Assembly (NCBI GenBank): GCA_040751985.1
Contig: JBFMFU010000092.1
Coordinates: 1 to 64,000, forward strand
DNA: 64,000 bases
Source: Desulfoferula sp040751985
GTDB taxonomy: Bacteria; Desulfobacterota; Desulfarculia; Desulfarculales; Desulfarculaceae
Reading direction: 5' to 3'
This document shows positions 8,215-17,841 of this stretch, one piece after another. The notes under the pieces are model-generated. The model made no database searches and had not been told where the DNA came from. It saw only the letters and a list, made by a program, of their open reading frames with translations. Every line of letters begins with the position of its first letter. Position 1 is the stretch's first letter. Both the position numbers and the translations under genes were made by a program.

Positions 8215-9546
8215 ATGCGCAAGGCGCAAGCGTGTTTGATGCTGGCCGCCCTGGCGGCCTTGGTGTGCGCCCTGGCCGGGTCGGCCCCGGCCGCGGAGCA
8301 GGTGCTCACCGTGGACCAGGTGGTGAAGATCGCCCTGGAGCGCAACCCCACCTTGGAGGCCTCGCGCGAGGTGGTGGCCCAGGCCGCCTCCCGTCTGACC
8401 CAGACCAAGTCCCGCTGGTGGCCCCAGGTGACCGGCACCCTGGACTACAGCCGCAACTACACCGAGTCCCAGCGCCAGGCCAGCAACTATGGCGGCGACA
8501 ACTACAATTACTACAGCAGCGGCCTTTCCCTGTCCCAGAAGATCTACGACTTCGGCCAAACCGGCGGCCTGGTGGAGCAGAGCCGGCAGGCCCTGGCCTC
8601 CACCCGCTCGGACCACACCACCAACATTTCCGGCGTGGTGCAGCAGGTGAAGAACGCCTTCTATCAGGTGCTCAAGAACCAGGGCCTGGTGGAGGTGGCC
8701 CGGCAGACCCTGGCCTCCCAGCTCAAGCACCTGGAACAGGCCCAGGCCTTTTACAAGGGCGGCCTGCGCCCCAAGATCGACGTGACCCGGGCCGAGGTGG
8801 ACGTGGCCAACGCCCGCCTGTCGCTGATCAACACGGTCTACGCCGAGCGCGACTCCCGGGTGGCCCTGGAGCGCATCCTGGGCGGGCCGCCGGTCAAGGG
8901 CTCCTACAAGCTGGCCCCGGAAAAGCAGCAGCCCGCTCGGCCGCGGAAACTGACCCCTCTGGTGATCCAGGCCCAGATGCAGCGCCCCGAGGTGGCCTCC
9001 CTGCAGGCCCTGATCAAGGCGGCCCAGGGCAAGCTGGAGGCGGCCCAGGGCGGCTACTGGCCCAGCCTGGACGCCAGCGGCGCCTATAACTACCAAAACG
9101 ACGAGTTCCCCCTGGAAAACAACTGGACCGCCGGCGTGGGCCTGACCTGGGCCCTGTTCTCCGGCTTTCTGACCGAGGGCCAGGTTAACGAGGCTAGGGC
9201 CCTGATCCTGCAGCAGAAGGCCCGGCTCAAGGACCTGGAGCTGCAGATCGCCCAGGAGGTGCAAAGCGCCTACTTGGCTCTGGGCCAGGCCGACGAGCGC
9301 ATCGCCACCTCGCGCACCGCCCTGGCCAACGCCGAGGAGAACATGCGCCTGGCCGAGGGCCGCTATCGCACCGGCGTGGGCAACGCCATCGAGTACACCG
9401 ACGCCCAGGTGGCCCTCACCGCGGCCCAGAACAACCTGGTCCAGGCCACCTACGACTACTTCCAGGCCTGGGCCAACCTAGAGAAGGCCATGGGCCGCGT
9501 GCAGCCCTACGCTTCCATGGCCAAGCTGAGCCCGTCCGCCAACTAA
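8215..9546 (+). CDS. TolC family outer-membrane efflux channel
   Basis: A 443-residue trimeric outer-membrane channel protein. A signal peptide (MRKAQACLMLAALAALVCAL, cleavage near AGSAPAAE) is followed by two structural repeats rich in Gln/Ala heptads, the alpha-helical tunnel strands of the outer-membrane efflux protein family. Examples are EVVAQAASRLTQTKSRWWPQ near residue 50 and EARALILQQKARLKDLELQ near 325. A GGAGG ribosome site precedes the ATG. It is divergent from the RND adaptor and permease and presumably supplies their outer-membrane exit duct. It ends at a strong terminator. Confidence 0.93.
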   Translation: MRKAQACLMLAALAALVCALAGSAPAAEQVLTVDQVVKIALERNPTLEASREVVAQAASRLTQTKSRWWPQVTGTLDYSRNYTESQRQASNYGGDNYNYYSSGLSLSQKIYDFGQTGGLVEQSRQALASTRSDHTTNISGVVQQVKNAFYQVLKNQGLVEVARQTLASQLKHLEQAQAFYKGGLRPKIDVTRAEVDVANARLSLINTVYAERDSRVALERILGGPPVKGSYKLAPEKQQPARPRKLTPLVIQAQMQRPEVASLQALIKAAQGKLEAAQGGYWPSLDASGAYNYQNDEFPLENNWTAGVGLTWALFSGFLTEGQVNEARALILQQKARLKDLELQIAQEVQSAYLALGQADERIATSRTALANAEENMRLAEGRYRTGVGNAIEYTDAQVALTAAQNNLVQATYDYFQAWANLEKAMGRVQPYASMAKLSPSAN

Positions 9547-9553
9547 ACGCCGA

Positions 9554-9591
9554 GCAGGCCCCCGGCTTATTTGCCGCGGGGCCTGCTTTTT
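9554..9591 (+). terminator. Rho-independent terminator after tolC-like gene
   Basis: Nine-base perfect stem GCAGGCCCC (9554-9562) / GGGGCCTGC (9578-9586) followed by TTTTT, seven bases after the stop codon. Confidence 0.85.
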
Positions 9592-9609
9592 GCCCTTACT
9601 TCCAGATGA

Positions 9610-10236
9610 TTAGTAATACCAGGGGTTGTACGGCTGGTCGATGGGCTCCACGTCCGCCAGGTCGAAGTCGAAGCGGTGCACCCGCACCACCCCCTTCACG
9701 CGCATGGGCATGAGAATGGTCAGGGTGTTGGCGTTGCTGTCCTGGTCCAGCTCGCGGCGGGTCAGGGGGGCCAGGCGCCAAGTCCCGTCCCGCTTGACCA
9801 GCCGGGCCGGCTGCAGCAGGTCGTTGATGGTCTGGCCCGGGGCCACGCTGGTGGGCTTGTTGTACTGGGCCGGGCTCCAGAAGGGCACCCCGTAGTGGAT
9901 CATGTGATAGCGCTTGCCGAGCGTGTTGACGTAGAAGGTCTCGCCCCAGCCGATCCTCACCGGCTGATCGGTGTTGTTGGTCAGAACCATGGAGAAGCCG
10001 TACTCCTGGCCGCTGTCGATGGTGAACTGGATGTTCAGGTCCGTGTCGTTGTAGGTCCACTGATTAAGGCCGGTGCCGTAGGTGACCAGCGCCTGGGGAT
10101 ACAGGTCCATCATCTCCGTGGAGTAGTCGCGGTAGTACTCGGTGGCGCTGGGGCCGCTGGCGCAGGCGGCCAGCAGGGCCAGGAACATCTGCAACAGGAT
10201 CAGGCGCAGGTGGTGGAGTTTGGGCCGCGGGTTCAT
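9610..10236 (-). CDS. Uncharacterised lipoprotein
   Basis: A 208-residue predicted lipoprotein. The signal LRLILLQMFLALLAACASG has an LAAC lipobox near residue 27. The mature part is mostly beta-type with many Tyr/Asn/Thr (NQWTYNDTDLNIQFTID, YGFSMVLTNNTDQPVRIGW), reminiscent of an immunoglobulin-like or FxLD-type fold, but I recognise no named domain. A GGAGG ribosome site supports the ATG at 10236; the reading frame stays open to 10293 without a better start. It stands alone between the convergent tolC-like gene and the hsp20 terminator. Function unknown. Confidence 0.75.
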   Translation of the reverse strand: MNPRPKLHHLRLILLQMFLALLAACASGPSATEYYRDYSTEMMDLYPQALVTYGTGLNQWTYNDTDLNIQFTIDSGQEYGFSMVLTNNTDQPVRIGWGETFYVNTLGKRYHMIHYGVPFWSPAQYNKPTSVAPGQTINDLLQPARLVKRDGTWRLAPLTRRELDQDSNANTLTILMPMRVKGVVRVHRFDFDLADVEPIDQPYNPWYY

Positions 10237-10297
10237 GCTGGGCCTCCGGTGTGGTTCCCGCCCTTTGTAGCATTTTTTCCCGGCCGCGGGCACCAGA

Positions 10298-10324
10298 AAA
10301 CCCGCCCCGGCCCGGGGCGGGTTT
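10298..10324 (-). terminator. Terminator of the hsp20 gene
   Basis: Perfect palindrome AAACCCGCCCC / GGGGCGGGTTT (10298-10324) with a five-base loop. On the minus strand it is followed by a T-rich stretch, and it lies just below the hsp20 stop. Confidence 0.75.
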
Positions 10325-10345
10325 CCGGCGAACCGGCGCGGGCCG

Positions 10346-10792
10346 CTAGCCGGCCTTGACCTCGATGGTTTTGCCGGCGGCCTTGGCGCTCTTGGGCAGC
10401 ACCACCTTGAGCACGCCGTCCCTGTGGGTGGCCTCCAGCTTGTCGATGTCGATGTCCCTGGGCAGGCGCATGGAGCGGCTGAAGCTGCCGAAGCGGCGCT
10501 CCATCACGTGCCAGGAGCCCTCCTGTTTTTCGGCCTCCTCGTTCTTCTCGCCGCTCAGGGTGAGCACGCCCTCGTGGAACTCCACCTTGATGTCCTCGGG
10601 TTTGAGCCCCGGCACCTCCGCGGTCACCTCAAAGGCCTTCTCGGTCTCGCGCACGTTGACCGAGGGCACGAAGTCGCCGCTGGCGGTCAGCGGCGCCTCG
10701 CCGGTGTCAAAGAACCGGCCCCAGAGGTCGTCCATCTCCCGGCGCAGGCGGTTGAGGCCCCTAAACTGACTGTAAGGGATCAGGTAGGTCAT
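10346..10792 (-). CDS. Hsp20 small heat-shock protein
   Basis: ATP-independent holdase chaperone, 148 residues. The alpha-crystallin domain spans about residues 40-145: FVPSVNVRETEKAFEVTAEV, then PGLKPEDIKVEFHEGVLTLSG, and the closing DGVLKVVLPKS with an IEVKAG tail. The N-terminal segment GLNRLRREMDDLWGRFF is the usual variable oligomerisation arm. An AAGGAGGA ribosome site precedes the ATG. It is a single-gene unit with its own terminator. It differs from the gas vesicle Hsp20 (GvpH-like) found later in the window, which has a long N-terminal extension. Confidence 0.95.
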   Translation of the reverse strand: MTYLIPYSQFRGLNRLRREMDDLWGRFFDTGEAPLTASGDFVPSVNVRETEKAFEVTAEVPGLKPEDIKVEFHEGVLTLSGEKNEEAEKQEGSWHVMERRFGSFSRSMRLPRDIDIDKLEATHRDGVLKVVLPKSAKAAGKTIEVKAG

Positions 10793-10899
10793 CCTTCCAT
10801 CCTCCTTTCTTCAGTTTTATTTGGTAGGAAAGGAATGAACCCGCGTCTTACGCCTTTTAAGTTAATACCCGGCCGGCCAAGGTCAAGCGCCGCGGGCCC

Positions 10900-10932
10900 A
10901 AAAAAACGCCGCCCGGCCGCGAAGCCGGGCGG
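10900..10932 (-). terminator. Terminator of the cysE-cysK operon
   Basis: Stem CCGCCCGGC (10909-10917) / GCCGGGCGG (10924-10932). On the minus strand it is followed by CG and a run of seven T (10900-10906), a classical intrinsic terminator 38 bases below the cysK stop. Confidence 0.85.
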
Positions 10933-10970
10933 TTTGACTTTAAGGGCGGGCAGCCAGGAGTTATCGATAC

Positions 10971-11899
<929 letters not shown>

Positions 11900-11903
<4 letters not shown>

Positions 11904-12892
11904 GCTGCTCCCTTGGCCTTGCGCCGCTGGCCGCCCGCGGCGCGCCGGCCGATGTAGACCAGGTCTGGCTTGTTTACGAACACCTTGGTGTCCGGCGGCA
12001 CGGACTCGGTGAGCCAGACATTGCCGCCGATCACCGAGCGGGCCCCGATCACGGTGTCCCCGCCCAGGATGGTGGCCCCAGAGTATATGATCACCCCGTC
12101 CTCGATGGTGGGGTGTCGCTTCTGGTGCCTGAGCGCCTCCACCTCCTCCTTGGGCACCGACAGGGCGCCCAGGGTCACCCCCTGGTACAGGCGCACGTTG
12201 TCGCCGATCTCCGTGGTCTGGCCCACCACCACGCCGGTGCCGTGGTCGATGAAGAAGTGCAGGCCGATCTCGGCCCCGGGGTGGATGTCTATGCCCGTGC
12301 GGCTGTGGGCGTACTCGCTCATCATGCGCGGCAGCAGCGGCACCTCCAGGTGCAGCAGCAGGTGGGCCAGGCGGTAGACGGTGGTGGCGAACAGGCCGGG
12401 GTAGGAGAAGATGACCTCGTCTACCCCACCGCTGGCCGGATCGCCCTCCTGGGCCGCGATCACGTCCAGAGTCAGGCGGCGCCTGATCTCGGGCAGGCCC
12501 TTGATGAACTCCAGAGCCGCCTCCTGGCCCCGCTGCTGGCAATGGGTGCAGCTCAGGCCGTGGCGGAAGCAGTCGTGGCGCACCGCCCAGGTGATCTGGT
12601 CGGCCACCTGCTCGTAGAGCTGCATGATCTCCATGCCCAGGTGGTACTCCAGGTTCACCGCCTCCAGCTTGTGGGTGTCGAAGTAGCCGGGGAAGAGGAT
12701 GCGCCGGGCCCGGTTGATGATGCCCACCACCTCCTCCTGGCGGGGCAGCTGCACCGGGCTGACGTGGTCGAAGCACTCCTTGCTGCGGCAGGTGGCCACC
12801 ATCTCCGCCACCACCTTGGGCAGCTCCTGCTGCAGGCCGCTGACTACCGCCTCCTCCAGAAGGCACTGTTCGAAATCGTCTTTGTCGGGCAT
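11900..12892 (-). CDS. cysE: Serine O-acetyltransferase (EpsC-type)
   Basis: Acetyl-CoA:L-serine O-acetyltransferase, first step of cysteine synthesis. At 330 residues it belongs to the longer EpsC-type group. An N-terminal helical domain (about 1-170) has three cysteines near CFRHGLSCTHC. A left-handed beta-helix of hexapeptide repeats follows (GIDIHPGAEIGLHFFIDHG, GVVVGQTTEIGDNVRLYQGV, ATILGGDTVIGARSVIGGNV). The active-site histidines lie in the HPGAEIG and IDHGTG segments. I chose the ATG at 12892 because AGGAG is eight bases upstream; a GTG at 12901 would overlap it. It is first gene of the pair with cysK. Confidence 0.94.
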
Positions 12893-12988
12893 GGCCCTCA
12901 CTCCTGGGCGCGCCGGGGCGCCGCCGGGAACTTGGTCACTACCTATAAAAATAGCACAGATCAGGCCCCGGCGCGGGGCCGGGCCGCC

Positions 12989-13852
12989 TCAGTCCCGGGG
13001 CGGGGCGAGCTTCTGGGCCAGCAGGCCGGCGGCCAGCTCCTGCCAGGCCTGGCTCTCGGCCTCTTGGCCCGACGGGGCCGGGCCGCCGGCCACCACCCGG
13101 CGCAGCAGGCGGCGGGCCTCCACGTCCCGGCCCTGCTGGCGGTACAGATCGGCCAGATACAGGTAGTTGATCCAGTAGCGCGGACCCAGCTTGACGGCCC
13201 GCTTCAAATAGAGCTCGGCCTTGCGCCGGTCGCCGCCCATGAACCAGGGCAGCTTGGTGTACAGCCGGCCCAGCACCCGGCAGGCCCCGCCGTACTCGAA
13301 GGCCGGGTCCAGGGCCAGCAGCCGCTTCATGTTGCGCTCCACCCGCTGCACCAGCTTATAGGCCTTGACCGGCCCGGAGTTGTCGGCCAGCAGGCCGGCG
13401 GCCACCCCCTGCCAGTAGAGCACGCCCAGGTCCTGGGGATGGCGCCGGGCGGCCCGGTCAGCCACCTGCACGGCCTCTTTCAGTAGGGACATCTTGCCCT
13501 CGTCCTCCTGGTGGGCCGCCAGCCAGACCAGGGTGTGCACCAGGCGCAGGGAGGCGCGCAGGTTGCCCGGCTGCTCGGCCAGCACCCGGCGATAGCGCTG
13601 GGCCGCCTGGCCGGCCTTGTTCAGGTCGGCGCGCTGGGCGAACAGGGCCTCGCCCTGCAGCCACTGCCGGTAGGGCCAGATGCTGAGCAGGGCCTGGGCC
13701 GGCACCGGCCAGGCCAGGCCGGCCAGGACCAGCAGGCAGGCCAGCAGGGCCAGACCCCGCGGCCAAGCGAGCCCAAGGCGTCGGCTGGGCTGGGGGCTGT
13801 CAGGGGCCGGGGGGGTGGGCAGGATTGGGTTGCGCAACGTGCTGAGGTGCAT
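12989..13852 (-). CDS. Membrane-anchored TPR protein, TatT-like
   Basis: A 287-residue protein with a Pro-rich N-terminus, one hydrophobic segment (LALLACLLVLAGLAWPVPAQA, about residues 34-54, either anchor or late signal) and a helical tail of tetratricopeptide-type repeats. The segment EYGGACRVLGRLYTKLPWFM followed by GGDRRKAELYLKRAVKLGP (about 190-230) resembles the TRAP-transporter-associated TatT family, but no TRAP transporter genes are nearby. It probably acts as a periplasmic scaffold. The start is uncertain; the ATG at 13852 has a poor ribosome site. Confidence 0.7.
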   Translation of the reverse strand: MHLSTLRNPILPTPPAPDSPQPSRRLGLAWPRGLALLACLLVLAGLAWPVPAQALLSIWPYRQWLQGEALFAQRADLNKAGQAAQRYRRVLAEQPGNLRASLRLVHTLVWLAAHQEDEGKMSLLKEAVQVADRAARRHPQDLGVLYWQGVAAGLLADNSGPVKAYKLVQRVERNMKRLLALDPAFEYGGACRVLGRLYTKLPWFMGGDRRKAELYLKRAVKLGPRYWINYLYLADLYRQQGRDVEARRLLRRVVAGGPAPSGQEAESQAWQELAAGLLAQKLAPPRD

Positions 13853-13938
13853 CAAGAATTCCAGGCCGAGGCAGTGGCCGTAAGCAATCAGTACCTGCTT
13901 GGGATATTGACAGGGGCCGCTCTTTTGTCAAGTGCGGC

Positions 13939-14592
13939 TCAGGCCACCAGACCCACGGACAGAGCCAGCAAGAACTGGCCGCCGTAGTACAGGGGCAGGC
14001 CCACCAGGCGGTTGGGCCAGCCGGGGTGCAGGAAACGGTCCCTGGCCACGCACAGGTCCGAGACGTAGAACGCGGCCGCGCCCAGGAACACCACCCAGGC
14101 TCCGGTCCGGGGCAGGGCCCCGTTGAACATGGCCGCCCAAGCCCCCAGCAGCATCAGGGTGATCACCACCACGTAGGCCAGCACCGGCAGGCGCATTTTG
14201 CCCAGATGCGGCCGCAGGCGCAGGAAGACCAGGGCGCTGACGGCGCAGATGGCCAGCAGGCCGGGGTTGATCCACTTGGCAAGAGGCGTGAGGCCGGCCA
14301 AGGCGATGACGTAGGCCACGTGGCCCAGCAAAAAGGCCGCCAGCCCGACCCGGAAGGCGGCCTCGCCCTTGAGGGCCAGGCACACGTCGCCCACCAGGCC
14401 CAGCACCAGGCCAACCAGCACCAGCCAGAAGTAGCTGGGCAGGGGGTGGGGCTGCAGCAGGGCCGCGGCCACGAACAGGGCCGACAGCGGGGCCTTGAAG
14501 ATGAGCACCCGCCGGGGCTCCTGGCCGCGCTCGGCCCAGATGAGGCCTAGCAGAAGCAGCGCGGCGGGTATGAGCAGATAATAGGCCGGCAT
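13939..14592 (-). CDS. YhhN family membrane protein
   Basis: A 217-residue polytopic membrane protein with about eight hydrophobic helices, matching the YhhN/TMEM86 family; eukaryotic members are lysoplasmalogenases. The family's conserved polar points are visible: GLVGDVCLAL (about residue 66), FLLGHVAYV (about 88) and AAAFYVSDLCVARDRF (about 173). A GGAGGGG ribosome site precedes the ATG. It has no obvious operon partner. Enzymatic activity in bacteria is inferred only from the animal homologues. Confidence 0.88.
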   Translation of the reverse strand: MPAYYLLIPAALLLLGLIWAERGQEPRRVLIFKAPLSALFVAAALLQPHPLPSYFWLVLVGLVLGLVGDVCLALKGEAAFRVGLAAFLLGHVAYVIALAGLTPLAKWINPGLLAICAVSALVFLRLRPHLGKMRLPVLAYVVVITLMLLGAWAAMFNGALPRTGAWVVFLGAAAFYVSDLCVARDRFLHPGWPNRLVGLPLYYGGQFLLALSVGLVA

Positions 14593-14663
14593 GCCCCCTC
14601 CCTGTGATCAGCGGATTCACGATAGCACAGGAAGGCGAAGGTTGTCAGGCGCAGGCGGGGGAC

Positions 14664-15116
14664 TCAATAAAGCGGCTTTTTGAACTTGCGATTGTATTCC
14701 AGGTAAAAATGGAACCTCTGCGATACATCGCATAGCTGGCGGTTGAGTTCGCGCCGCTCCTGCTCGGTGCCACAAAGCTTCAGGCGATCCTTGATGAGCT
14801 CCATCTCTTTCTTCAAGCGAACCTCTTCCGGAACATAGCCCGCATTTTTGAGCAGGTGATACCCGGTGCGCAGATGCTCGGGCGCCTCGTAGTACGAGTC
14901 CAAATCCAAGGGCCTCCCCGCGCCCGGCAGGTCATTAAACTGGCCCTCGGCCATGGCCTGTTTTATCCTTCGATCCACCAGGGTTTCCGGCTGCCGTAGG
15001 GACTGCCGGGCCTGGTTCTCATTTAGCTGGTTTTGGTATTGCGCCTTTACCGTCTCCTTGAGCATGTCTTTGCCCAGCTTGGCGCGTCTGCACTTATCCA
15101 ACTGGTCGTCCTGCAT
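14664..15116 (-). CDS. DUF1992 (DnaJ-homologue C28-type) protein
   Basis: A 150-residue soluble, highly charged protein. The core VDRRIKQAMAEGQFNDLPGAG followed by RPLDLDSYYEAPEHL is the DUF1992 signature (DNAJC28 conserved domain, no J-domain). An extra 45 residues at the N-terminus and a C-terminal helix rich in Glu/Arg flank it. The ATG at 15116 has a GTGGGAG ribosome site; an upstream ATG at 15134 is less likely. Molecular function unknown. Confidence 0.85.
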   Translation of the reverse strand: MQDDQLDKCRRAKLGKDMLKETVKAQYQNQLNENQARQSLRQPETLVDRRIKQAMAEGQFNDLPGAGRPLDLDSYYEAPEHLRTGYHLLKNAGYVPEEVRLKKEMELIKDRLKLCGTEQERRELNRQLCDVSQRFHFYLEYNRKFKKPLY

Positions 15117-15334
15117 GATCTCCCACCTTTTCACTGCGCTGCCGCGGGCGGGCCGCCGATGATTTTTTTAATCATCCCATGCTTACCGGCGTATAGCCAC
15201 CCCTTTTGTGCCCGCCTTGCATGTCTTTTCAACCTCCCGGCCGACCGCGCCCGGTCAGGGCCGGCCCCTTGCCGCCGGGCCGAGCCGCGGGCCACAATAG
15301 GTCCAGAATCCACCCCAGGCAGAGGAGGCGGCCC

Positions 15335-15700
15335 ATGGCCTTTCCCAAGGCAGACCCTCAGCTCACCCAGTTCATGGAGCAGTCCCTGGCCGGCCTTAAG
15401 ACCAGCTTTCGCCCCATGTTCGGCTGTCCGGCCTGGTTCGCGGGGGAGAGCATGTTCGCCGGCGTGTTCGGCGACCTGATAAACCTGCGCCTGCCGCCCG
15501 GCCCCCAGCAGGAGCAGCTCATGGCCGCCTATCCCGGCGCCCACCTCTTCAAGCCCTTTCCGGGCCGGCCCATGCGCGAGCACGTGAGCATTCCCGGCCG
15601 GGCCGTAAAGGCCGGCGCCGCCTGGCAGGCCTGGCTCAAGAAGTCCTACGACTACGCCGCGGGGCTGCCGGCCAAGAAAAAGGCCAGAAAGAAAGGTTAG
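15335..15700 (+). CDS. TfoX N-terminal domain protein
   Basis: A 121-residue protein made only of the TfoX N-terminal-type domain: TSFRPMFGCPAWFAGESMFAGVFGDLINLRL followed by the FKPFPGRPMREHVSIP segment. It lacks the C-terminal DNA-binding part of competence regulators, as do many stand-alone members. It ends in a Lys-rich tail (AKKKARKKG). The start has a GAGGAGG ribosome site. Its stop codon overlaps the convergent modC stop by four bases. Role unknown. Confidence 0.85.
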   Translation: MAFPKADPQLTQFMEQSLAGLKTSFRPMFGCPAWFAGESMFAGVFGDLINLRLPPGPQQEQLMAAYPGAHLFKPFPGRPMREHVSIPGRAVKAGAAWQAWLKKSYDYAAGLPAKKKARKKG

Positions 15701-16350
15701 GCTGCCGGCGCCGCCTGGATGCGGCCGCCGGCGACGTGAATCACCTTGGCCTCAAGGAACTCTATCTCCTGGCGGGAGTGGCTCACGTAGATCATGGGCA
15801 CCTGCAGGCGCTGGGGCAGCCGGGCCAGGAAGGGCAGCACCTCGTCCTTGCGCCCCTGGTCCAGGGAGGCCAGGGGCTCGTCCAACAAGAGCAGCTCCGG
15901 GCTGGTCAGGAGGGCCCGGCCCACGCCCACACGCTGCTTTTCGCCGCCGGATAGGGTGGCCGGCCGGCGGGCCAGCAGGTGGCCGATGCCCATCAGCTCC
16001 ACCACCTCCTCCAGCTCCAGCCGCCGTTGCTCCGGCGGCAGCAGGCGCAGGCCGTAGGTCAGGTTGCTGCGCACGCTCAGGTGGGGGAACAGCCGGCCGT
16101 CCTGGAACACCAGGCCCACCCGCCGCCGCTCGGGCGGCAGGTTCACCCCCTGGGCCGAGTCGAACAGCACCCGCTGGCCCAGCGCCACCCGGCCCTGGTC
16201 CGGCCGCACCAGCCCGGCGATGATGTTCACCAAGGTGGTCTTGCCCGCGCCCGAGGGGCCGAACAGGGCGGTGACGCCCTGGGCCGGGGCCTGGAAGGCG
16301 GCCTCCAGCCTAAAACCGCCCACCTGCTTATTTGCCGTCACCTGCAGCAT
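15697..16350 (-). CDS. modC: Molybdate ABC transporter ATP-binding protein
   Basis: ATPase of the molybdate (or tungstate) importer. All ABC motifs are intact: Walker A GPSGAGKTT (about residue 33), Q-loop VFQDGRLF, signature LSGGEKQRVGVGRAL (about 135), Walker B ELLLLDEPLASLD and H-loop YVSHS. At 217 residues it stops right after the ABC domain and lacks the C-terminal Mop/TOBE regulatory domain (about 130 residues) of E. coli-type ModC, so the usual trans-inhibition by bound molybdate cannot operate here. It is last gene of the operon, four bases after modB. Confidence 0.92.
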   Translation of the reverse strand: MLQVTANKQVGGFRLEAAFQAPAQGVTALFGPSGAGKTTLVNIIAGLVRPDQGRVALGQRVLFDSAQGVNLPPERRRVGLVFQDGRLFPHLSVRSNLTYGLRLLPPEQRRLELEEVVELMGIGHLLARRPATLSGGEKQRVGVGRALLTSPELLLLDEPLASLDQGRKDEVLPFLARLPQRLQVPMIYVSHSRQEIEFLEAKVIHVAGGRIQAAPAA

Positions 16351-16353
16351 GGC

Positions 16354-17040
16354 TCAACCCCGCAGCCGGGCGGCCAGGCGCCGGGCCAAGAGCTCCGAAG
16401 CCACCAGCGCGGCCAGGGACACCACCACCGAGATGATGCACAGGCGCAGGGCCCCTTGCTCGCCGCCCGGCGTCTGCACCAGCGAGTACAGGGCCAGGGG
16501 CAGGGTGCGGGTCTGGCCGGGGATGTTGGAGACGAAGGTGATGGTGGCCCCGAACTCCCCCAGGCTGCGGGCGAAGGCCATCACCGCCCCGCTGAGCACG
16601 CCGGGCAGCATCAGGGGCAGGGACACCGTGCAGAACACCCGCAGCCGGCCGGCCCCCAGAGTGCGCGCCGCCTGCTCCAGGCCTGGGTCCAGACCCTCGG
16701 CCGCCAGGCGCATTGCCCGCACCAGCAGTGGGAAGGACATCACCGCCGCGGCCAGGGCCGCCCCCTTCCAGTTGAAGGCCACGCTGATCCCCAGGTACTT
16801 GTACAGCCAGGCCCCCAGGGGCCCCTGGCGGCCCAGCAGCAAGAGAAGCAAGTAGCCGGTGACCACCGGCGGCAGCACCAGGGGCAGGTGCACCAGGCCG
16901 TCCAGCACCGTCTTGCCCGCGAAGCGGCCCCGAGCCAGCAGCCAGGCCACGGCGATGCCCAGGGGCAGGCTGCCCGCCACCGCCCAGGCCGCCACCTTCA
17001 GGCTGAGGCCCAGGGCCGCTATTTCATAGGCGCTGAGCAC
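16354..17040 (-). CDS. modB: Molybdate ABC transporter permease
   Basis: A 228-residue inner-membrane permease with about six hydrophobic helices. The EAA coupling loop is typical: EQAARTLGAGRLRVFCTVSL (about residues 140-160), followed by FARSLGEFGATITFVSNIPG, a segment characteristic of ModB. The start is a GTG at 17040, eight bases after the modA stop; no better start is in frame. It works with modA and modC around it. Confidence 0.93.
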   Translation of the reverse strand: MLSAYEIAALGLSLKVAAWAVAGSLPLGIAVAWLLARGRFAGKTVLDGLVHLPLVLPPVVTGYLLLLLLGRQGPLGAWLYKYLGISVAFNWKGAALAAAVMSFPLLVRAMRLAAEGLDPGLEQAARTLGAGRLRVFCTVSLPLMLPGVLSGAVMAFARSLGEFGATITFVSNIPGQTRTLPLALYSLVQTPGGEQGALRLCIISVVVSLAALVASELLARRLAARLRG

Positions 17041-17048
17041 CGCCCGGC

Positions 17049-17831
17049 CTAGTAGGGCTGGAAGCCGTACTTCTTGAAGATGGCCGCCGCCTGGGGCCCC
17101 TGCAAGAAGCGCAGATAGAGCCGGGCCGAGCCGCTGGCGTGCTCCTTGATCATTGCCGCCGGGTAGACGATGGGCGGGTGGCTCTCCTGCGGGAAGCGGC
17201 CCACCACCTTGACCCGCTTGGTTATCAGGGCGTCGCTGGCGTAGACCACGCCCAGGGGGGCCTCGCCCCGCTCCACCAGGGCCAGGGCCGCGCGCACGCT
17301 GGCCGCCGCGGCCAGGCGGGGCTCGGCCTGGGTCCAGAGGCCCAGGCTGGTCAGGGCCTGGCGGCCGTAGATGCCCGCCGGCACGTGGCTGGGGTCGCCC
17401 ATGGCCAGCCGGCCGCCGGCGCCCAACAGGGCAAGGAGGTTCATGCCGCGGGCGATCTTCACCGCGCTCAGGCGGCTGGCCGTGGGCACCACCAGCACCA
17501 GACGGTTGCGCAGCAGGTTCACCCGCGTGCCCGAGGCCAGCACGCCGCGCTGCTCCAGGTAGTCCATCCACTTGAGGTTGGCCGAGAGGAACAGGTTGGC
17601 CGGGGCCCCCAGGGCGATCTGGCGGGCCAGGGTGCTGGCGGAGGCGAAGGAGTAGGTCACCGGCACCTGGTACTGCCGGGTGAAGGCCCGGCCCGCCTCC
17701 TCTAAGGCGTTGGTGGTGGAGGCGGCGGCGAACACCAGCACCCCGGAGGGCTGGGCCGCCGGGGCGGCGCTGCCACTCAGCAAAAGCAGAACGGAGACCA
17801 TGACAACGACAAGAGAGCGCTTGCTCAACAT
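17049..17831 (-). CDS. modA: Molybdate-binding periplasmic protein
   Basis: A 260-residue substrate-binding protein. The signal peptide is KRSLVVVMVSVLLLLSGSAAPAAQ. The mature part opens with LVFAAASTTNALEEAGRAF, the first oxyanion-binding segment, followed by SFASASTLARQIALGAPANLF and a DPSHVPAGIYGRQAL hinge segment, all typical of ModA. The ATG at 17831 follows an AGGAG ribosome site. It sits between the ResB-like gene and modB with short gaps, so it is the third gene of the predicted ModE-controlled operon. Confidence 0.94.
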   Translation of the reverse strand: MLSKRSLVVVMVSVLLLLSGSAAPAAQPSGVLVFAAASTTNALEEAGRAFTRQYQVPVTYSFASASTLARQIALGAPANLFLSANLKWMDYLEQRGVLASGTRVNLLRNRLVLVVPTASRLSAVKIARGMNLLALLGAGGRLAMGDPSHVPAGIYGRQALTSLGLWTQAEPRLAAAASVRAALALVERGEAPLGVVYASDALITKRVKVVGRFPQESHPPIVYPAAMIKEHASGSARLYLRFLQGPQAAAIFKKYGFQPY

Positions 17832-17841
17832 GATCTGACTC

